From NCBI GenBank assembly GCA_949841465.1, contig CATKZW010000025.1, positions 1-43,870 of the forward strand: a DNA stretch of 43,870 nucleotides. Direction: 5' to 3'. The position numbers and the translations under genes are program-made. Origin of the DNA: an uncultured Oscillospiraceae bacterium. Lineage in GTDB: Bacteria > Bacillota > Clostridia > Oscillospirales > Oscillospiraceae. Every line of letters begins with the position of its first letter. Positions within the stretch are counted from its first letter, which is position 1. The notes below the pieces were generated by a model. That model was not told the DNA's origin, made no database searches, and worked only from the letters and a program-made list of their open reading frames with translations. Below are positions 24,287-32,679 of the stretch, piece after piece.

Positions 24287-27241
24287 TCAGCCGTTCTTCG
24301 CTTTCTTTTTGCTGCGGATCAGCATGAACACACTGCCCGCGGTGAGCACTGCCATCACGCCGGTGGCGGCGTAGATGGCCATCTGCCACCAGGGGGTGAT
24401 GGCCCGCACGGTGGCGTTGCCCACGTTCATGGCGTGGCTGTGGGTGATGGAGTAGGCGATGTGCTTGACGGCGGTCTGCACGGCGGAGACGATGGCCGGG
24501 TCGTTGTCCAGCCCGTCCAGGGTCTCCATGCCCATGCTGTAGCCGTCCCACAGGTCCTGGCCCGCCAGCACGCCCAGCCGGTAGTCCATATAGGCCGCCA
24601 TGACGGAGCAGTCGGTGATGGCCGCGCCCTTCATGCCCCACTCATCCCGGAGGATGCCGGTCATCAGGCCGTGGTGGGCCCCACTCCAGGTGACGCCCAA
24701 GCGGTTGAAGGAGCTCATCACGCCCATGCCGCCGCCCCGGGCCACGCTGCCCTCAAAGCCCTCCAGGTACAGCTCGCGGATGGCCTGCTCGTTGGACCAT
24801 GTGGAGATGCCGTAGCGTCCCTCCTCCTGGTCGTTGAGGGCGAAGTGCTTGGTGAACACGTACACGCCCCGGTCCTGGATGGCGGCCACCTCCACGGCGG
24901 CCACCCGGCCGGACAGCCAGCCGTCCTCGGAGTAGTACTCGAAATTGCGCCCGCAGTAGGGGGTGCGGTGGATGTTGGCCCCGGGGCCGTAGATGCCGGA
25001 GAACACGGTGCCGGAGTCGTCGGTGGCGTGGAGGAAGTCCTCGCCGATGCACTTGCCCATGTTCTCGATGAGCTCCAGGTTGAAGGTGGCGGCCATCACG
25101 TCCTCAGAGGTGTAGGCCATGGCGGAGGAGCCGCCCATCAGGCTCTTGGTGAAGCCCTGGGGGCCGTTCTCATCGTTGGTGCCGGGCAGGCTGATGGAGG
25201 GCACCGGCTGGGTGAGGTGGAAGCCGTTGTAGACGAGGTTGGTCATCTCGCTGTAGGGGATCTGGCTGATGAGCTCGTTCCAGGAGGGATCATCCGCCTC
25301 GGTCTCGGCGAACATACTGGCGCTGAGTGTGCCGGACACACCCATCTGGGGCATAGTGGCGTCAGCCCAGTAACGGCTCTTGGCGGTTTCCACCATGGCT
25401 TTTCGGTCCGCCTCGTTGTGGGACAGGCCGTCCTTCCACATCTGATCGGTGATCTTCAGCGAGACGGTGGAGGGCCAGGTGCCCGTCCAGTCGCTCCGGC
25501 TCAGGTAGGTGATATCCTGGCCGTCGTCGCCCTCGTACTTGTTCAGGTCGGCGTCCTCAAACAGGTTGGTGATGGGCAGGCCGGTGACGGAGGACACGGC
25601 GTAGGTGGTCTTGTCGAAGGTGGGGTTGTTCCACTTGAACGCCAGCCCGGCATCCCCGGCGGCGGTCATGCGGCCCTGATCCGCACCCTTGGCGGCCAGG
25701 ATGTTGTTGACGGCGTCATGGGCGTCCTTGCCCACGGTGAAGTAATAATCGCCATCCTCCAGGATGTAGGTCTTGGCGTTCATGTGGTCGTAGGAGGTCA
25801 GATCCTCCTTCTCCACGGTGATGGTGAAGTGCTCGGTGTCCCCGGCGGCGATGAACTTCTTGTCGAAGCCGCACAGCTCCACCGCAGCCTTCTCCACCTG
25901 GTTGTCGATATCATACTGGGTGTAGGGGGACTGGAAGTAGATCTGCACGGTGTGCTTGCCGTCCACCGTGCCGGTGTTCTTCACGTCCAACTCCACCTGG
26001 AAGGTATCGCCCTGCTCCTGGACGGAGAAGTTGGAGTACTCGAAGGTGGTGTAGCTCAGGCCGTAGCCGAAGGGGAAGGCCACGTCGCTGTCATAGCTGT
26101 ACTCCCCGGCGTTGCCCTGTCCCAGCACATAGTCCTCATACCGGGTCTCATAGTAGCGGTAGCCCACGTAGATGCCCTCCTGGTACACCACGTAGTCCCG
26201 GTTGCACTTGCCGATGCCGGGGTCGGTGTTGTTCTGGGCGGTGGCTACGTCGTAATCCGCGCCGTTGGTATAGGGGTACGCGCCGAAGTTCTGCATGGCG
26301 GGAGAGGAGTGATTGTCCTTGAGGAAGGTGTCCACGATGCGGCCGGAGGGGTTCACCGTGCCCGCCAGGATGTCGGCCACAGCGGTGATGCCGGTCATGC
26401 CCACGTCGCCGATCCACAGCACCGCGTCGATGCCGTAGTCGTCCACAAAGTCCAGCTGGAGGGTGTTGGAGGAGTTGAGCAATACGACGATTTTCTTGAA
26501 TATGCCCTGTTTCTTGAGCTGCTCCAGGTTTTCCAGCATCTCAATCTCCTCTTTGCACAGACGCAGATAGTCGCCGTCGGTCATGTAGGGCTCCAGCTCG
26601 GGCAGGCCGGAGGGCAGGTCCGCCCCCTCGCCGCCGGATCGGGCCAGCACCACCAGGGCCACGTCGCCGTACTGATTCCAGGTGGTGGCCACAGCGCCAT
26701 ACTCATTCCATGGCACCTCATTGATGCGGTACTGCGCCTGGTTGCCGCCGGTGGTGTCGGCGTTCACTCGCTTGTAGCCGGCGCCGGCGTAAAACTTCCA
26801 CTGCTCGGGGTTGACGGAATTGTCGCCGAAGGCCCCGTCGATGGCGGCCTTGAGGGAGATGGCGTCGTCCGCGGACACCTGGCCGGATCCGGTGCCGCCG
26901 TACAGCAGGTTAAAGCTGGACTGGGAGAAGGGGGTGAACTTGGTGCCCGCGGCCAGGGGCAGGGTGTTGTCCCGGTTGACCAGCAGGGCCGCGCCCTCCG
27001 CCTCAATGTCGTGGCACAGCTGCTTTTCAAAGGCCACGAGGTCGTCCTCGTTCTCATAGTCGCTCCAGAAATAGATCTTGGCGTCGGGGTCGGGGATGAC
27101 CTCCTGGGTCTTAGCCCCCAGGGCCACGTTGATGGCGGTGGCGAAGGCGTTGGTGACGGGGATGGCCACGATGCACACCACCAGCAGCAGGGCGGTGACC
27201 ACTGTGAGGATGGTCCAGAGCAGGCTGCCTTTTTTCTTCAT
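24287..27241 (-). CDS. Membrane-tethered GH3 glycosidase with reversed domain order, copy A
   Basis: This 984-residue paralogue of the adjacent GH3 matches it over its whole length. It has an N-terminal hydrophobic anchor (8-33), an alpha/beta-sandwich domain with RSGGEGADLPSG (E205, probable acid/base), GYGLSYTTFEYSNF and the FnIII-like part (395-505), and a C-terminal TIM barrel (about 640-935) with TKHFALNDQEEGRYG and the nucleophile D877 in AAITDCSV. A C-terminal helix (about 953-976) ends in RSKKKAKNG. Two C-terminal features of normal GH3 enzymes therefore come first. The enzyme should face outward, anchored at both ends. The ATG at 27241 has AGGAG upstream and starts 20 bases past a strong terminator hairpin, so its expression may depend on read-through. 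Confidence 0.88.
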   Translation of the reverse strand: MKKKGSLLWTILTVVTALLLVVCIVAIPVTNAFATAINVALGAKTQEVIPDPDAKIYFWSDYENEDDLVAFEKQLCHDIEAEGAALLVNRDNTLPLAAGTKFTPFSQSSFNLLYGGTGSGQVSADDAISLKAAIDGAFGDNSVNPEQWKFYAGAGYKRVNADTTGGNQAQYRINEVPWNEYGAVATTWNQYGDVALVVLARSGGEGADLPSGLPELEPYMTDGDYLRLCKEEIEMLENLEQLKKQGIFKKIVVLLNSSNTLQLDFVDDYGIDAVLWIGDVGMTGITAVADILAGTVNPSGRIVDTFLKDNHSSPAMQNFGAYPYTNGADYDVATAQNNTDPGIGKCNRDYVVYQEGIYVGYRYYETRYEDYVLGQGNAGEYSYDSDVAFPFGYGLSYTTFEYSNFSVQEQGDTFQVELDVKNTGTVDGKHTVQIYFQSPYTQYDIDNQVEKAAVELCGFDKKFIAAGDTEHFTITVEKEDLTSYDHMNAKTYILEDGDYYFTVGKDAHDAVNNILAAKGADQGRMTAAGDAGLAFKWNNPTFDKTTYAVSSVTGLPITNLFEDADLNKYEGDDGQDITYLSRSDWTGTWPSTVSLKITDQMWKDGLSHNEADRKAMVETAKSRYWADATMPQMGVSGTLSASMFAETEADDPSWNELISQIPYSEMTNLVYNGFHLTQPVPSISLPGTNDENGPQGFTKSLMGGSSAMAYTSEDVMAATFNLELIENMGKCIGEDFLHATDDSGTVFSGIYGPGANIHRTPYCGRNFEYYSEDGWLSGRVAAVEVAAIQDRGVYVFTKHFALNDQEEGRYGISTWSNEQAIRELYLEGFEGSVARGGGMGVMSSFNRLGVTWSGAHHGLMTGILRDEWGMKGAAITDCSVMAAYMDYRLGVLAGQDLWDGYSMGMETLDGLDNDPAIVSAVQTAVKHIAYSITHSHAMNVGNATVRAITPWWQMAIYAATGVMAVLTAGSVFMLIRSKKKAKNG

Positions 27242-27260
27242 AGCATGACACTCCTTTTCT

Positions 27261-27302
27261 AAAAAAGGCTCCAGGCGAGCGAACTGGCCTGGAGCCTTTT
27301 TT
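27261..27302 (-). terminator. Strong intrinsic terminator between lipoprotein and GH3 genes
   Basis: A perfect 16-bp stem (27261-27276 with 27287-27302) with a ten-base loop ends in six T on the minus strand. The arms begin with A6 and end with T6, so it can also act in the other direction. It lies downstream of the lipoprotein stop and 19 bases ahead of the GH3 ATG, leaving no room for a separate promoter between them. Confidence 0.85.
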
Positions 27303-27334
27303 GCGTTGGGTTTCGGTTTGCTTCTATGCGCCGC

Positions 27335-28483
27335 TTAACCGGCCTTGGTGGCGGTATTGCCGTCGATGGTCCAGGTCTCGCCGCCCATAGCGCCCCAGAT
27401 CTGGCCGAACGCGCCCAGCACGTCCTCGCCGGGGGCGGTAACGGTGAGGGTATTGCCGTCCAGCACATAGGTGAAGCCGTCCCGCTCCATGCCGTACTCG
27501 GGGTACTTGACCTTCATGTTGGTGTCGTCCAGCAGCACCAGCACCAGGCCGCCGGCCTCATAGGAGGCGATGCCCTCCTCTGCGGGCTCACCGCCCTCAG
27601 CGGGGGCCTGGCCGCCCTCGGGGGCAGACAGGGTGGAGATATCCTCACAGACCAGGGTGTAGCTGGCCGCGTTGCCGTCGCCCAGGTTGCGCTCGGCGGT
27701 GAAGGTGGCCTTATTGCCGTCCATGGTCACGTCCACGGCCTCGCCGCCCAGGGTGATGGCGATGGTCCCGTCGGCCAGGGTCCAGGTGCCGTCGGCGAAC
27801 TTGTCATAGCCGGCGTAAACCAGCACTGTGCCGTCGGCCTGGAGGTAGGCGGTGCCGTTGTTGTCCGCGTCGGTGAAAGCGCCCACGTGCTCGGGGGCGG
27901 TGAAGTCCTGCTTGTAGGCCTGGATGAAGGCGTTGGCGTCGGCGTAGGTCTGGCCCTCCTTGCCCTCCATGGAGGCCACGCGGGTGTAGGACATACCGGG
28001 CACCACGGGGAAGGTCAGGTCGAAGGAATACACCCCGGCCACGTCATAGGCGTAGGCGGTCTGGGCGTTGGACTCATTGCCCCCCTCGTCCACATAGGCC
28101 AGCTTGATCTGCAGGCAGGCCACGCCGTCCTTTTCAACTTCCTTCCAGGTGCCGGACATATAGCTGGCGGTGAAGGTGGGGTTGGTGGCGGCGTCGGAGG
28201 CGTCGAAGTTGGCGAACATATACTTGTCCGCAACGGCGGTGCTGTCCTCGTTCAGGTTCAGCAGGAACGCGGCGTTCAGCATGGAAGCGTTCTCGCCGGA
28301 CTCCTCATAGGTGCCCCAGAACTGATAGGATTTGCCGCCTTGGCTGTCACCGTTCCCGGAGGGCTCAGAGGGCGCGGCGGAGGGGGCCTGGGAATTGCTG
28401 CTGGGGCTGCCGCCGCAGGCGGCCAGCAGGGAGACCAGCATCAGCGCCGACAGGGCGGCGGCCAAGAGTTTTTTCATTTTCAT
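27335..28483 (-). CDS. Lipoprotein of unknown function, beta-rich repeats
   Basis: This 382-residue lipoprotein has a signal peptide ending in the lipobox LLAAC with GGS after it, and a Ser/Pro/Gly linker of about 30 residues. The rest is acidic and beta-rich, with repeating strand patterns (GTAYLQADGTVLVYAGYDKF, GTWTLADGTIAITLGG, FTYVLDGNTLTVTAPG, TWTIDGNTATKAG) like lipocalin-type strand repeats, and an Ala/Glu/Pro-rich linker (APEGGQAPAEGGEPAEEG) in the middle. I do not recognise a family. The ATG at 28483 is eight bases from GGAGG; the upstream TTG is part of that site. It follows the small membrane protein in the GH3 operon and precedes a strong terminator. A glycan-binding or accessory role is inference. 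Confidence 0.75.
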   Translation of the reverse strand: MKMKKLLAAALSALMLVSLLAACGGSPSSNSQAPSAAPSEPSGNGDSQGGKSYQFWGTYEESGENASMLNAAFLLNLNEDSTAVADKYMFANFDASDAATNPTFTASYMSGTWKEVEKDGVACLQIKLAYVDEGGNESNAQTAYAYDVAGVYSFDLTFPVVPGMSYTRVASMEGKEGQTYADANAFIQAYKQDFTAPEHVGAFTDADNNGTAYLQADGTVLVYAGYDKFADGTWTLADGTIAITLGGEAVDVTMDGNKATFTAERNLGDGNAASYTLVCEDISTLSAPEGGQAPAEGGEPAEEGIASYEAGGLVLVLLDDTNMKVKYPEYGMERDGFTYVLDGNTLTVTAPGEDVLGAFGQIWGAMGGETWTIDGNTATKAG

Positions 28484-28514
28484 AACGGTTTCCTCCAATT
28501 TTTATATCGTTCCC

Positions 28515-28541
28515 GCCCTCCCCAGATGTGCTGGGGAGGGC
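28515..28541 (-). other. Intercistronic hairpin
   Basis: GCCCTCCCCAG (28515-28525) pairs with CTGGGGAGGGC (28531-28541) around a five-base loop. No T-run follows on the minus strand. It fills the space between the small membrane protein gene and the lipoprotein gene, as the similar hairpins do between the GH3 genes. Confidence 0.6.
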
Positions 28542-28556
28542 CGAGAAGCCAGAGAA

Positions 28557-28961
28557 TTATTTGCGGTGGGCCATGAAAGCGCCGGCCACATTGAGGATGG
28601 CGGCCAGGCCGAACACCACGGAAAAGGCGATGGCCAGGGTGGGGTTGCCCCCGAAGAAGGGGACGCCGGTGAGCACGTCGGCCAGGGGATAGGCGGTCTC
28701 CACCAGGTGATTGGCAAGGCCCACGGCGAAGCAGGCCCCGCCCAGGATGGGGGTGAAGGGGAGTTTGAGCACCTCGCCCGCCAGGGTGACGGCCGCGCCG
28801 CCCAGCATCAGGCCCAGGGTGAGCCAGGAGAACACCCGGTCCACCGTCTCGCCGGCGGCCATGTAGATGATCACGTAGGCCACAGCCCCCGCTAAGGCGA
28901 TGACGGCGGCGGCAAGGCTCAGGTAAAGCCCGGGCTTCGCGTCTTGGAACAAGCGCTTCAT
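28557..28961 (-). CDS. Small four-helix membrane protein coupled to GH3
   Basis: This 134-residue protein has four predicted membrane helices (about 12-34, 44-62, 68-84, 105-128), a basic N-terminus (MKRLFQDAKPG) and a basic end (AHRK). No family is recognised. Its ATG at 28961 lies one base past the GH3 stop codon, with GGGGGG upstream, so translation is coupled to the GH3. The C-terminal half of a second copy survives in the chimeric remnant at 20732-21179, where it also followed a GH3 start. Repeated association with double-anchored GH3 enzymes suggests a partner in the membrane, for example in assembly or substrate hand-over; that is inference. The open frame extends upstream but lies inside the GH3 coding region. 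Confidence 0.75.
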   Translation of the reverse strand: MKRLFQDAKPGLYLSLAAAVIALAGAVAYVIIYMAAGETVDRVFSWLTLGLMLGGAAVTLAGEVLKLPFTPILGGACFAVGLANHLVETAYPLADVLTGVPFFGGNPTLAIAFSVVFGLAAILNVAGAFMAHRK

Positions 28962-28962
28962 C

Positions 28963-31845
28963 TTACTTGCCCCCCTTCCTGGACTTGATCTCGGACAGGA
29001 CATACAGCACCGCGGTGCCCGCGGTCAGCACGCCGATGGCGGCGTTCAGCCCGGTGAGGGCGGGCTTCCACCACGGGGTGTAGTTCTGGACGGTCTCCGT
29101 CTTGCTCAGGCCGTTCACCAGGTTGGAGCGGCTCATGGTGTAGAGGTAATACTTGGCCACCTCCCGGAGCTTGCCCCAGATGAAGCCGTCCCTGTCTTTT
29201 ACCAGCAGGTTGGACGCCTCGGGAACCCGGCCGGGGTCGTTGTTGAACTGGCAGGTGCCCGCCTGGATGGCGTCGGCGGTGCCCATGTAGCTGGCGGAGT
29301 CCTTGGAGCTGTCGGTCATGTTAATGCCGGTGAAGCCCCACTCATCCCGCAGCACCGTGGTCATGGTCTCGTAGTCGCTGGCGGTGGGGACGCAGCCGAT
29401 GCGGTTGTAGGCGGTCATGGTAGCCATGCTGTGCCCGGCCTGAAGCCCGCCCTCAAAGCCCCGCAGGGGAACCTCGCGGTAGGCCTGCTCGGTCAGGAAG
29501 GTGGCTACGCCGTGGCGGTTGGTCTCCTGGTCGTTGCCGCAGAAGTGCTTGAAGGTGCCCACGCAGCCGCCCTCCGCCATGGCCTTGGTCTGGATCTCGC
29601 CGCAGATGTAGCTCATGTTGGCGTCTTCGGAGTAGTACTCATAGTTGCGGCCGGAATAGGGAGTGCGGTGGATGTTGCCGCCGGGGGAGTAGATCTGGCG
29701 GAAGCCGATCCAGTAGCTCTCCTCGGCAAAGAACTTGCCGCGCTGCTCCAGCATCTCCCTGCTGAAGGTGGAGGCGGCCACCATCTCCGCATTGAACAGC
29801 ACGCCGCCCTGGTGGCCGTCCGGACCGTCGCCGCCGGCGTAGGCGGGGAAGGCGATGCTCTCGATCATATCCAAGCCCATTTTATCGCCGGTGATCTGGG
29901 CCAGCTCGCTGGGGGTGAGCTGGTCGATGAACTCCTCCCACTTGGGATCGTCAAAGGCTGCGTCCTTCATCTCAATGAAGGAGATGCCGTTGTCCTGCTT
30001 ATACTTATACTCCGAGATATCCGGGGCATCGGCGGGCTTCTCGTACTGGAAGTTCTCCATCAAGTCCTGGATCTCCGGGGTGGCGGTGAGGCTGGCCACC
30101 GTATCGGGGAAGGTGTTCCAGTCGGAACGGGTCAGGTAGGTCACGGAGCCGGGGATGAAGTAGTTGATGTCCCGGTCCTCGAAGTGGTTGGACACCACCT
30201 CGCCGGTGTAGGGGGAGACGGCGTAGGTCGTGTTGTCCAGGCTGGCCAGCTCGTCCCTGTGGGCCTTGGCGGCGTCGCCCTCCACAGGATTGCCCTCGGC
30301 GTCGAACATTCCGGTGACGCCCCGGGCGGCCAGCACGTTGTTCAGCGCGTCGTGGGCGTCGCTGCCAATGGCGAAGAAGTACTCGCCGGGATCGAACACA
30401 TAGCAGCCCGTCTTAGAGCTGTCCGCGCCGTTGACCGCATTGCTGTCATAGGCGGCGAAGATGTAGTCGGAGAACTCTATGGTTACCGTCTCGCTCTCCC
30501 CCGCCGCCAGGGCGGCGGTCTTGGCGAAGCCGGCCAGCTGGATGGCGCTCTTTTCCGCCTGTCCCGCCTCATAGGGCAGCTGGACATAGAGCTGCACCAC
30601 GTCCTTGCTCTTGCCGGAGTAGTTGGCCGCGCCGTTGTTGGTCACCTTCACCTGAGCGGTGACGGTGTGGGCGGACTTATCCCAGTCCACGCTCAGCAGT
30701 TCCTGGGTGAAATCGGCGTAGGACTGCCCCGCGCCGAAGGTAAACACCATCTCGTCGGCGTAGTTCCACGCGCCGTCCTTACTGGCGTACACGCCCTTGG
30801 GGCCATTGGCGTTGTTGATGCCCAGCACTTGGTCCTGGTAGCGGGTCTCATAGTACTTGTAGCCCACGTAGATGCCCTCGGCATACACCAGGTACTTGTT
30901 CTTATACAGGCCGGTGAGGTTGTCGAAGGTGAAGTCGCCGGCGTTCTGCATGGCGGCGGAGCTGAGGGAATCGGCGGCGTAGGTGATGACATTGCGGCCG
31001 GAGGGGTCGGCCTGACCGCCCAGCACCCGGGCCACGCCGGTCATGCCGTAGTTGCCGGGGTAGCCGATCCACAAACAGGCGTCCACGCCGTAGTCCGCCA
31101 GCCAGCCCAGGTCCATGGCGTAGCCGGAGTTGAGCACCACGATGATCTTGTCGAACTTGCCGGAATTTTTGATCATGTTGAGGGTGTCGATCTCGTCCTG
31201 GTGGAGGGACAGCTCGGGCACGCCCGCGGGGCCCTCCTGCCAGTCGCCCTGGAGGCCGTGGTTCAGGTCGCCCTCCTCGCCGCCGAAGCGGCTCATGACG
31301 TAGATGGCGGCGTCGTTGTAGCTGGATGCGTAGGAGCTCTCCGTCCCGGCGTAGGCGCTGGCGGGGATCTCGCCGATGAGGCCGGTCTTGGTGCGGGCGC
31401 CGTTGGCGGCCACGATGGCGTTGTACACCGTCTCGTTGACCTGGAAGCCCTCCTCCTTCATGGCGTCGTAGAGGTTGATGCCGTTGTTGGGCGGGCCGCC
31501 GGAGCCGCCGTGGTAGACAGGGGTGGCGGCGGCAAAGCCGAACAGCGTCACGCTGGCATTGGAGGCCAGGGGGAGCGCCCCGTTCTCATTGCGCAGCAGC
31601 ACGCTGCCCTCCTCCTGGCTCTCGATGAGATGGTCCTTCAGGGCGGCGCGCATCTCGTCCATGGAGGCATAGCTGGAGGGGTAGTAATTGGTGTCGCCAG
31701 TGACCTGGACGGCAGGGGGAAGGGTTCCCAGGAACAGGTTCACGTCCCCTTCCCGGGTGAAGGCCAGGCTCTGGCCAAACATGGTCAGGGAAAAGACCAG
31801 CACCAGGAGGGTGCAAAGCCCCCGCCATATGTATGTTTTTTTCAT
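28963..31845 (-). CDS. Membrane-tethered GH3 glycosidase with reversed domain order, copy C
   Basis: This 960-residue GH3 is more distant from copies A and B. It has a hydrophobic N-terminus (about 8-29), the region DTNYYPSSYASMDEM, an alpha/beta-sandwich domain with SRFGGEEGDLN (E190 probable acid/base) and an FnIII-like part after GAGQSYADFTQE. The TIM barrel comes last, with TFKHFCGNDQE and the nucleophile D845 in GINMTDSSKD. A membrane helix (about 930-950) and SEIKSRKGGK end the protein. The N-terminal segment might be a cleavable signal (FGQSLA) or an anchor. The ATG at 31845 has GGGAGGA upstream. It follows the lipoprotein at 31878-32537 and is coupled to the small membrane protein. 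It probably belongs to the LytTR-controlled operon. Confidence 0.87.
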   Translation of the reverse strand: MKKTYIWRGLCTLLVLVFSLTMFGQSLAFTREGDVNLFLGTLPPAVQVTGDTNYYPSSYASMDEMRAALKDHLIESQEEGSVLLRNENGALPLASNASVTLFGFAAATPVYHGGSGGPPNNGINLYDAMKEEGFQVNETVYNAIVAANGARTKTGLIGEIPASAYAGTESSYASSYNDAAIYVMSRFGGEEGDLNHGLQGDWQEGPAGVPELSLHQDEIDTLNMIKNSGKFDKIIVVLNSGYAMDLGWLADYGVDACLWIGYPGNYGMTGVARVLGGQADPSGRNVITYAADSLSSAAMQNAGDFTFDNLTGLYKNKYLVYAEGIYVGYKYYETRYQDQVLGINNANGPKGVYASKDGAWNYADEMVFTFGAGQSYADFTQELLSVDWDKSAHTVTAQVKVTNNGAANYSGKSKDVVQLYVQLPYEAGQAEKSAIQLAGFAKTAALAAGESETVTIEFSDYIFAAYDSNAVNGADSSKTGCYVFDPGEYFFAIGSDAHDALNNVLAARGVTGMFDAEGNPVEGDAAKAHRDELASLDNTTYAVSPYTGEVVSNHFEDRDINYFIPGSVTYLTRSDWNTFPDTVASLTATPEIQDLMENFQYEKPADAPDISEYKYKQDNGISFIEMKDAAFDDPKWEEFIDQLTPSELAQITGDKMGLDMIESIAFPAYAGGDGPDGHQGGVLFNAEMVAASTFSREMLEQRGKFFAEESYWIGFRQIYSPGGNIHRTPYSGRNYEYYSEDANMSYICGEIQTKAMAEGGCVGTFKHFCGNDQETNRHGVATFLTEQAYREVPLRGFEGGLQAGHSMATMTAYNRIGCVPTASDYETMTTVLRDEWGFTGINMTDSSKDSASYMGTADAIQAGTCQFNNDPGRVPEASNLLVKDRDGFIWGKLREVAKYYLYTMSRSNLVNGLSKTETVQNYTPWWKPALTGLNAAIGVLTAGTAVLYVLSEIKSRKGGK

Positions 31846-31877
31846 AAAGTGGTCCTCCCGATTACACAAGCGGCGTA

Positions 31878-32537
31878 TCAGCCCGGCATATCAACGCCGA
31901 AATTGTAAATGCCAAAGTCCGTGTAATCGAAGCTGGCCGTCTTTTGGTTGACCTGGATCGTCATCTCAGGGAACGCAATGTCCTCCAGGTACTGCTGGGC
32001 GGTCCAGGGGTCGGCGTTCTGGTCGTAGATGGGATTGCCGTTGTCGTCATAGCCGGTGGGCGGGACCACGACCTTACCCATGCTGTCGTTCCAGTTGTCG
32101 GTGTCCAGCCAGTAGGTCTGGTCATTGCTCAGCACCACGCGGGTGGGGGCGGAGAGGGTGACGTCCAGCAGGTCGTCGTCCAGGTCATTGGTTTTGCTGG
32201 TGCAGGCGCCGTACAGCTTATAAATGGAATTTGACCGTTCATTGCCCTTGGCGTCGTTGGTGCTCTCGGCCAGCTCCAGGGCGGAGAAGGAGGAGGAGGA
32301 GAGGACCAGGCAATAGGTGTTGTTATCCATCAGCGTGAGCTCTTCCTGGGTGAAGCTGGTGACATAGTAGTTGTACTGGGGCCTCATATTCTGATAGCTC
32401 AGGTTGGCGGGGCTGAGGTAGACGCCGGTGATCTTGCCGCCGGCGCTGCTCCCGCCACCGCCGCCGCTGCAGGCGGCCAGAGACAGGGCCATCGCCCCGG
32501 CCAGGAACAGGGTAACCAGTTTCATGCGCTTTTTCAT
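31878..32537 (-). CDS. Lipoprotein of unknown function, first gene of the GH3 operon
   Basis: This 219-residue lipoprotein has a basic N-terminus, a hydrophobic core and the lipobox LAAC, followed by SGGGGGSSAGG. The mature part contains many Tyr, Asn and Asp residues (NMRPQYNYYVTSFTQEEL, YWLDTDNWND, PTGYDDNGNPIYDQNADPW). I do not recognise a family. The ATG at 32537 has AGGAGG upstream. It is the first gene behind the LytTR-box promoter and precedes GH3 copy C. A binding-protein or sensor role at the surface would fit but is unproven. Confidence 0.75.
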   Translation of the reverse strand: MKKRMKLVTLFLAGAMALSLAACSGGGGGSSAGGKITGVYLSPANLSYQNMRPQYNYYVTSFTQEELTLMDNNTYCLVLSSSSFSALELAESTNDAKGNERSNSIYKLYGACTSKTNDLDDDLLDVTLSAPTRVVLSNDQTYWLDTDNWNDSMGKVVVPPTGYDDNGNPIYDQNADPWTAQQYLEDIAFPEMTIQVNQKTASFDYTDFGIYNFGVDMPG

Positions 32538-32590
32538 TGAGATATCCTCCTCTTATATTTGTCAGGGGCCTTCCCCCTTTTCGCACCCTC

Positions 32591-32619
32591 AATTTATTGG
32601 ATGTGCCCAAAGTTTTCAA
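32591..32619 (-). promoter_or_regulatory. Promoter of the lipoprotein-GH3 operon
   Basis: On the minus strand a -35 of TTGAAA (32614-32619), a 17-base spacer and a -10 of TAAATT (32591-32596) lie just downstream of the paired LytTR boxes. The -10 is weak, as expected for an activated promoter. The leader to the ATG at 32537 is about 45-50 bases. Confidence 0.65.
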
Positions 32620-32624
32620 TGGGA

Positions 32625-32658
32625 ACCGCATAACCTTTGTCTCTGACCGCACAACCTT
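32625..32658 (-). promoter_or_regulatory. Paired LytTR-type direct repeats
   Basis: Two 13-base near-identical direct repeats, ACCGCATAACCTT (32625-32637) and ACCGCACAACCTT (32646-32658) as read on the plus strand, start exactly 21 bp apart, two helical turns. LytTR-domain regulators bind such direct repeats on one face of DNA. The same pair with the same spacing stands at 38541-38574. Here it lies six bases upstream of the -35 of the lipoprotein-GH3 operon, the position of a transcription activator, and about 75 to 110 bases ahead of the regulator's own start. Confidence 0.75.
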
Positions 32659-32679
32659 ACAAACGCGGACAGCCAAACC

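Noticed and set aside
20937..24374. Plus-strand open frame of 1145 codons across the GH3 gene
   Set aside because: It is antisense to a GH3 with intact catalytic motifs; the composition is His/Val/Gly-rich noise produced by GC-rich codons on the other strand, and it resembles no protein.
24233..27262. Plus-strand open frame of 1009 codons
   Set aside because: Antisense shadow of GH3 copy A, with the same skewed composition as the others.
21252..31845. GH3 genes considered rearranged pseudogenes because the domains are in reverse order
   Set aside because: All three are full length with catalytic motifs kept, and reversed-order GH3 enzymes are an established group.
29431..31908. Plus-strand open frame of 825 codons
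   Set aside because: Antisense shadow of GH3 copy C.
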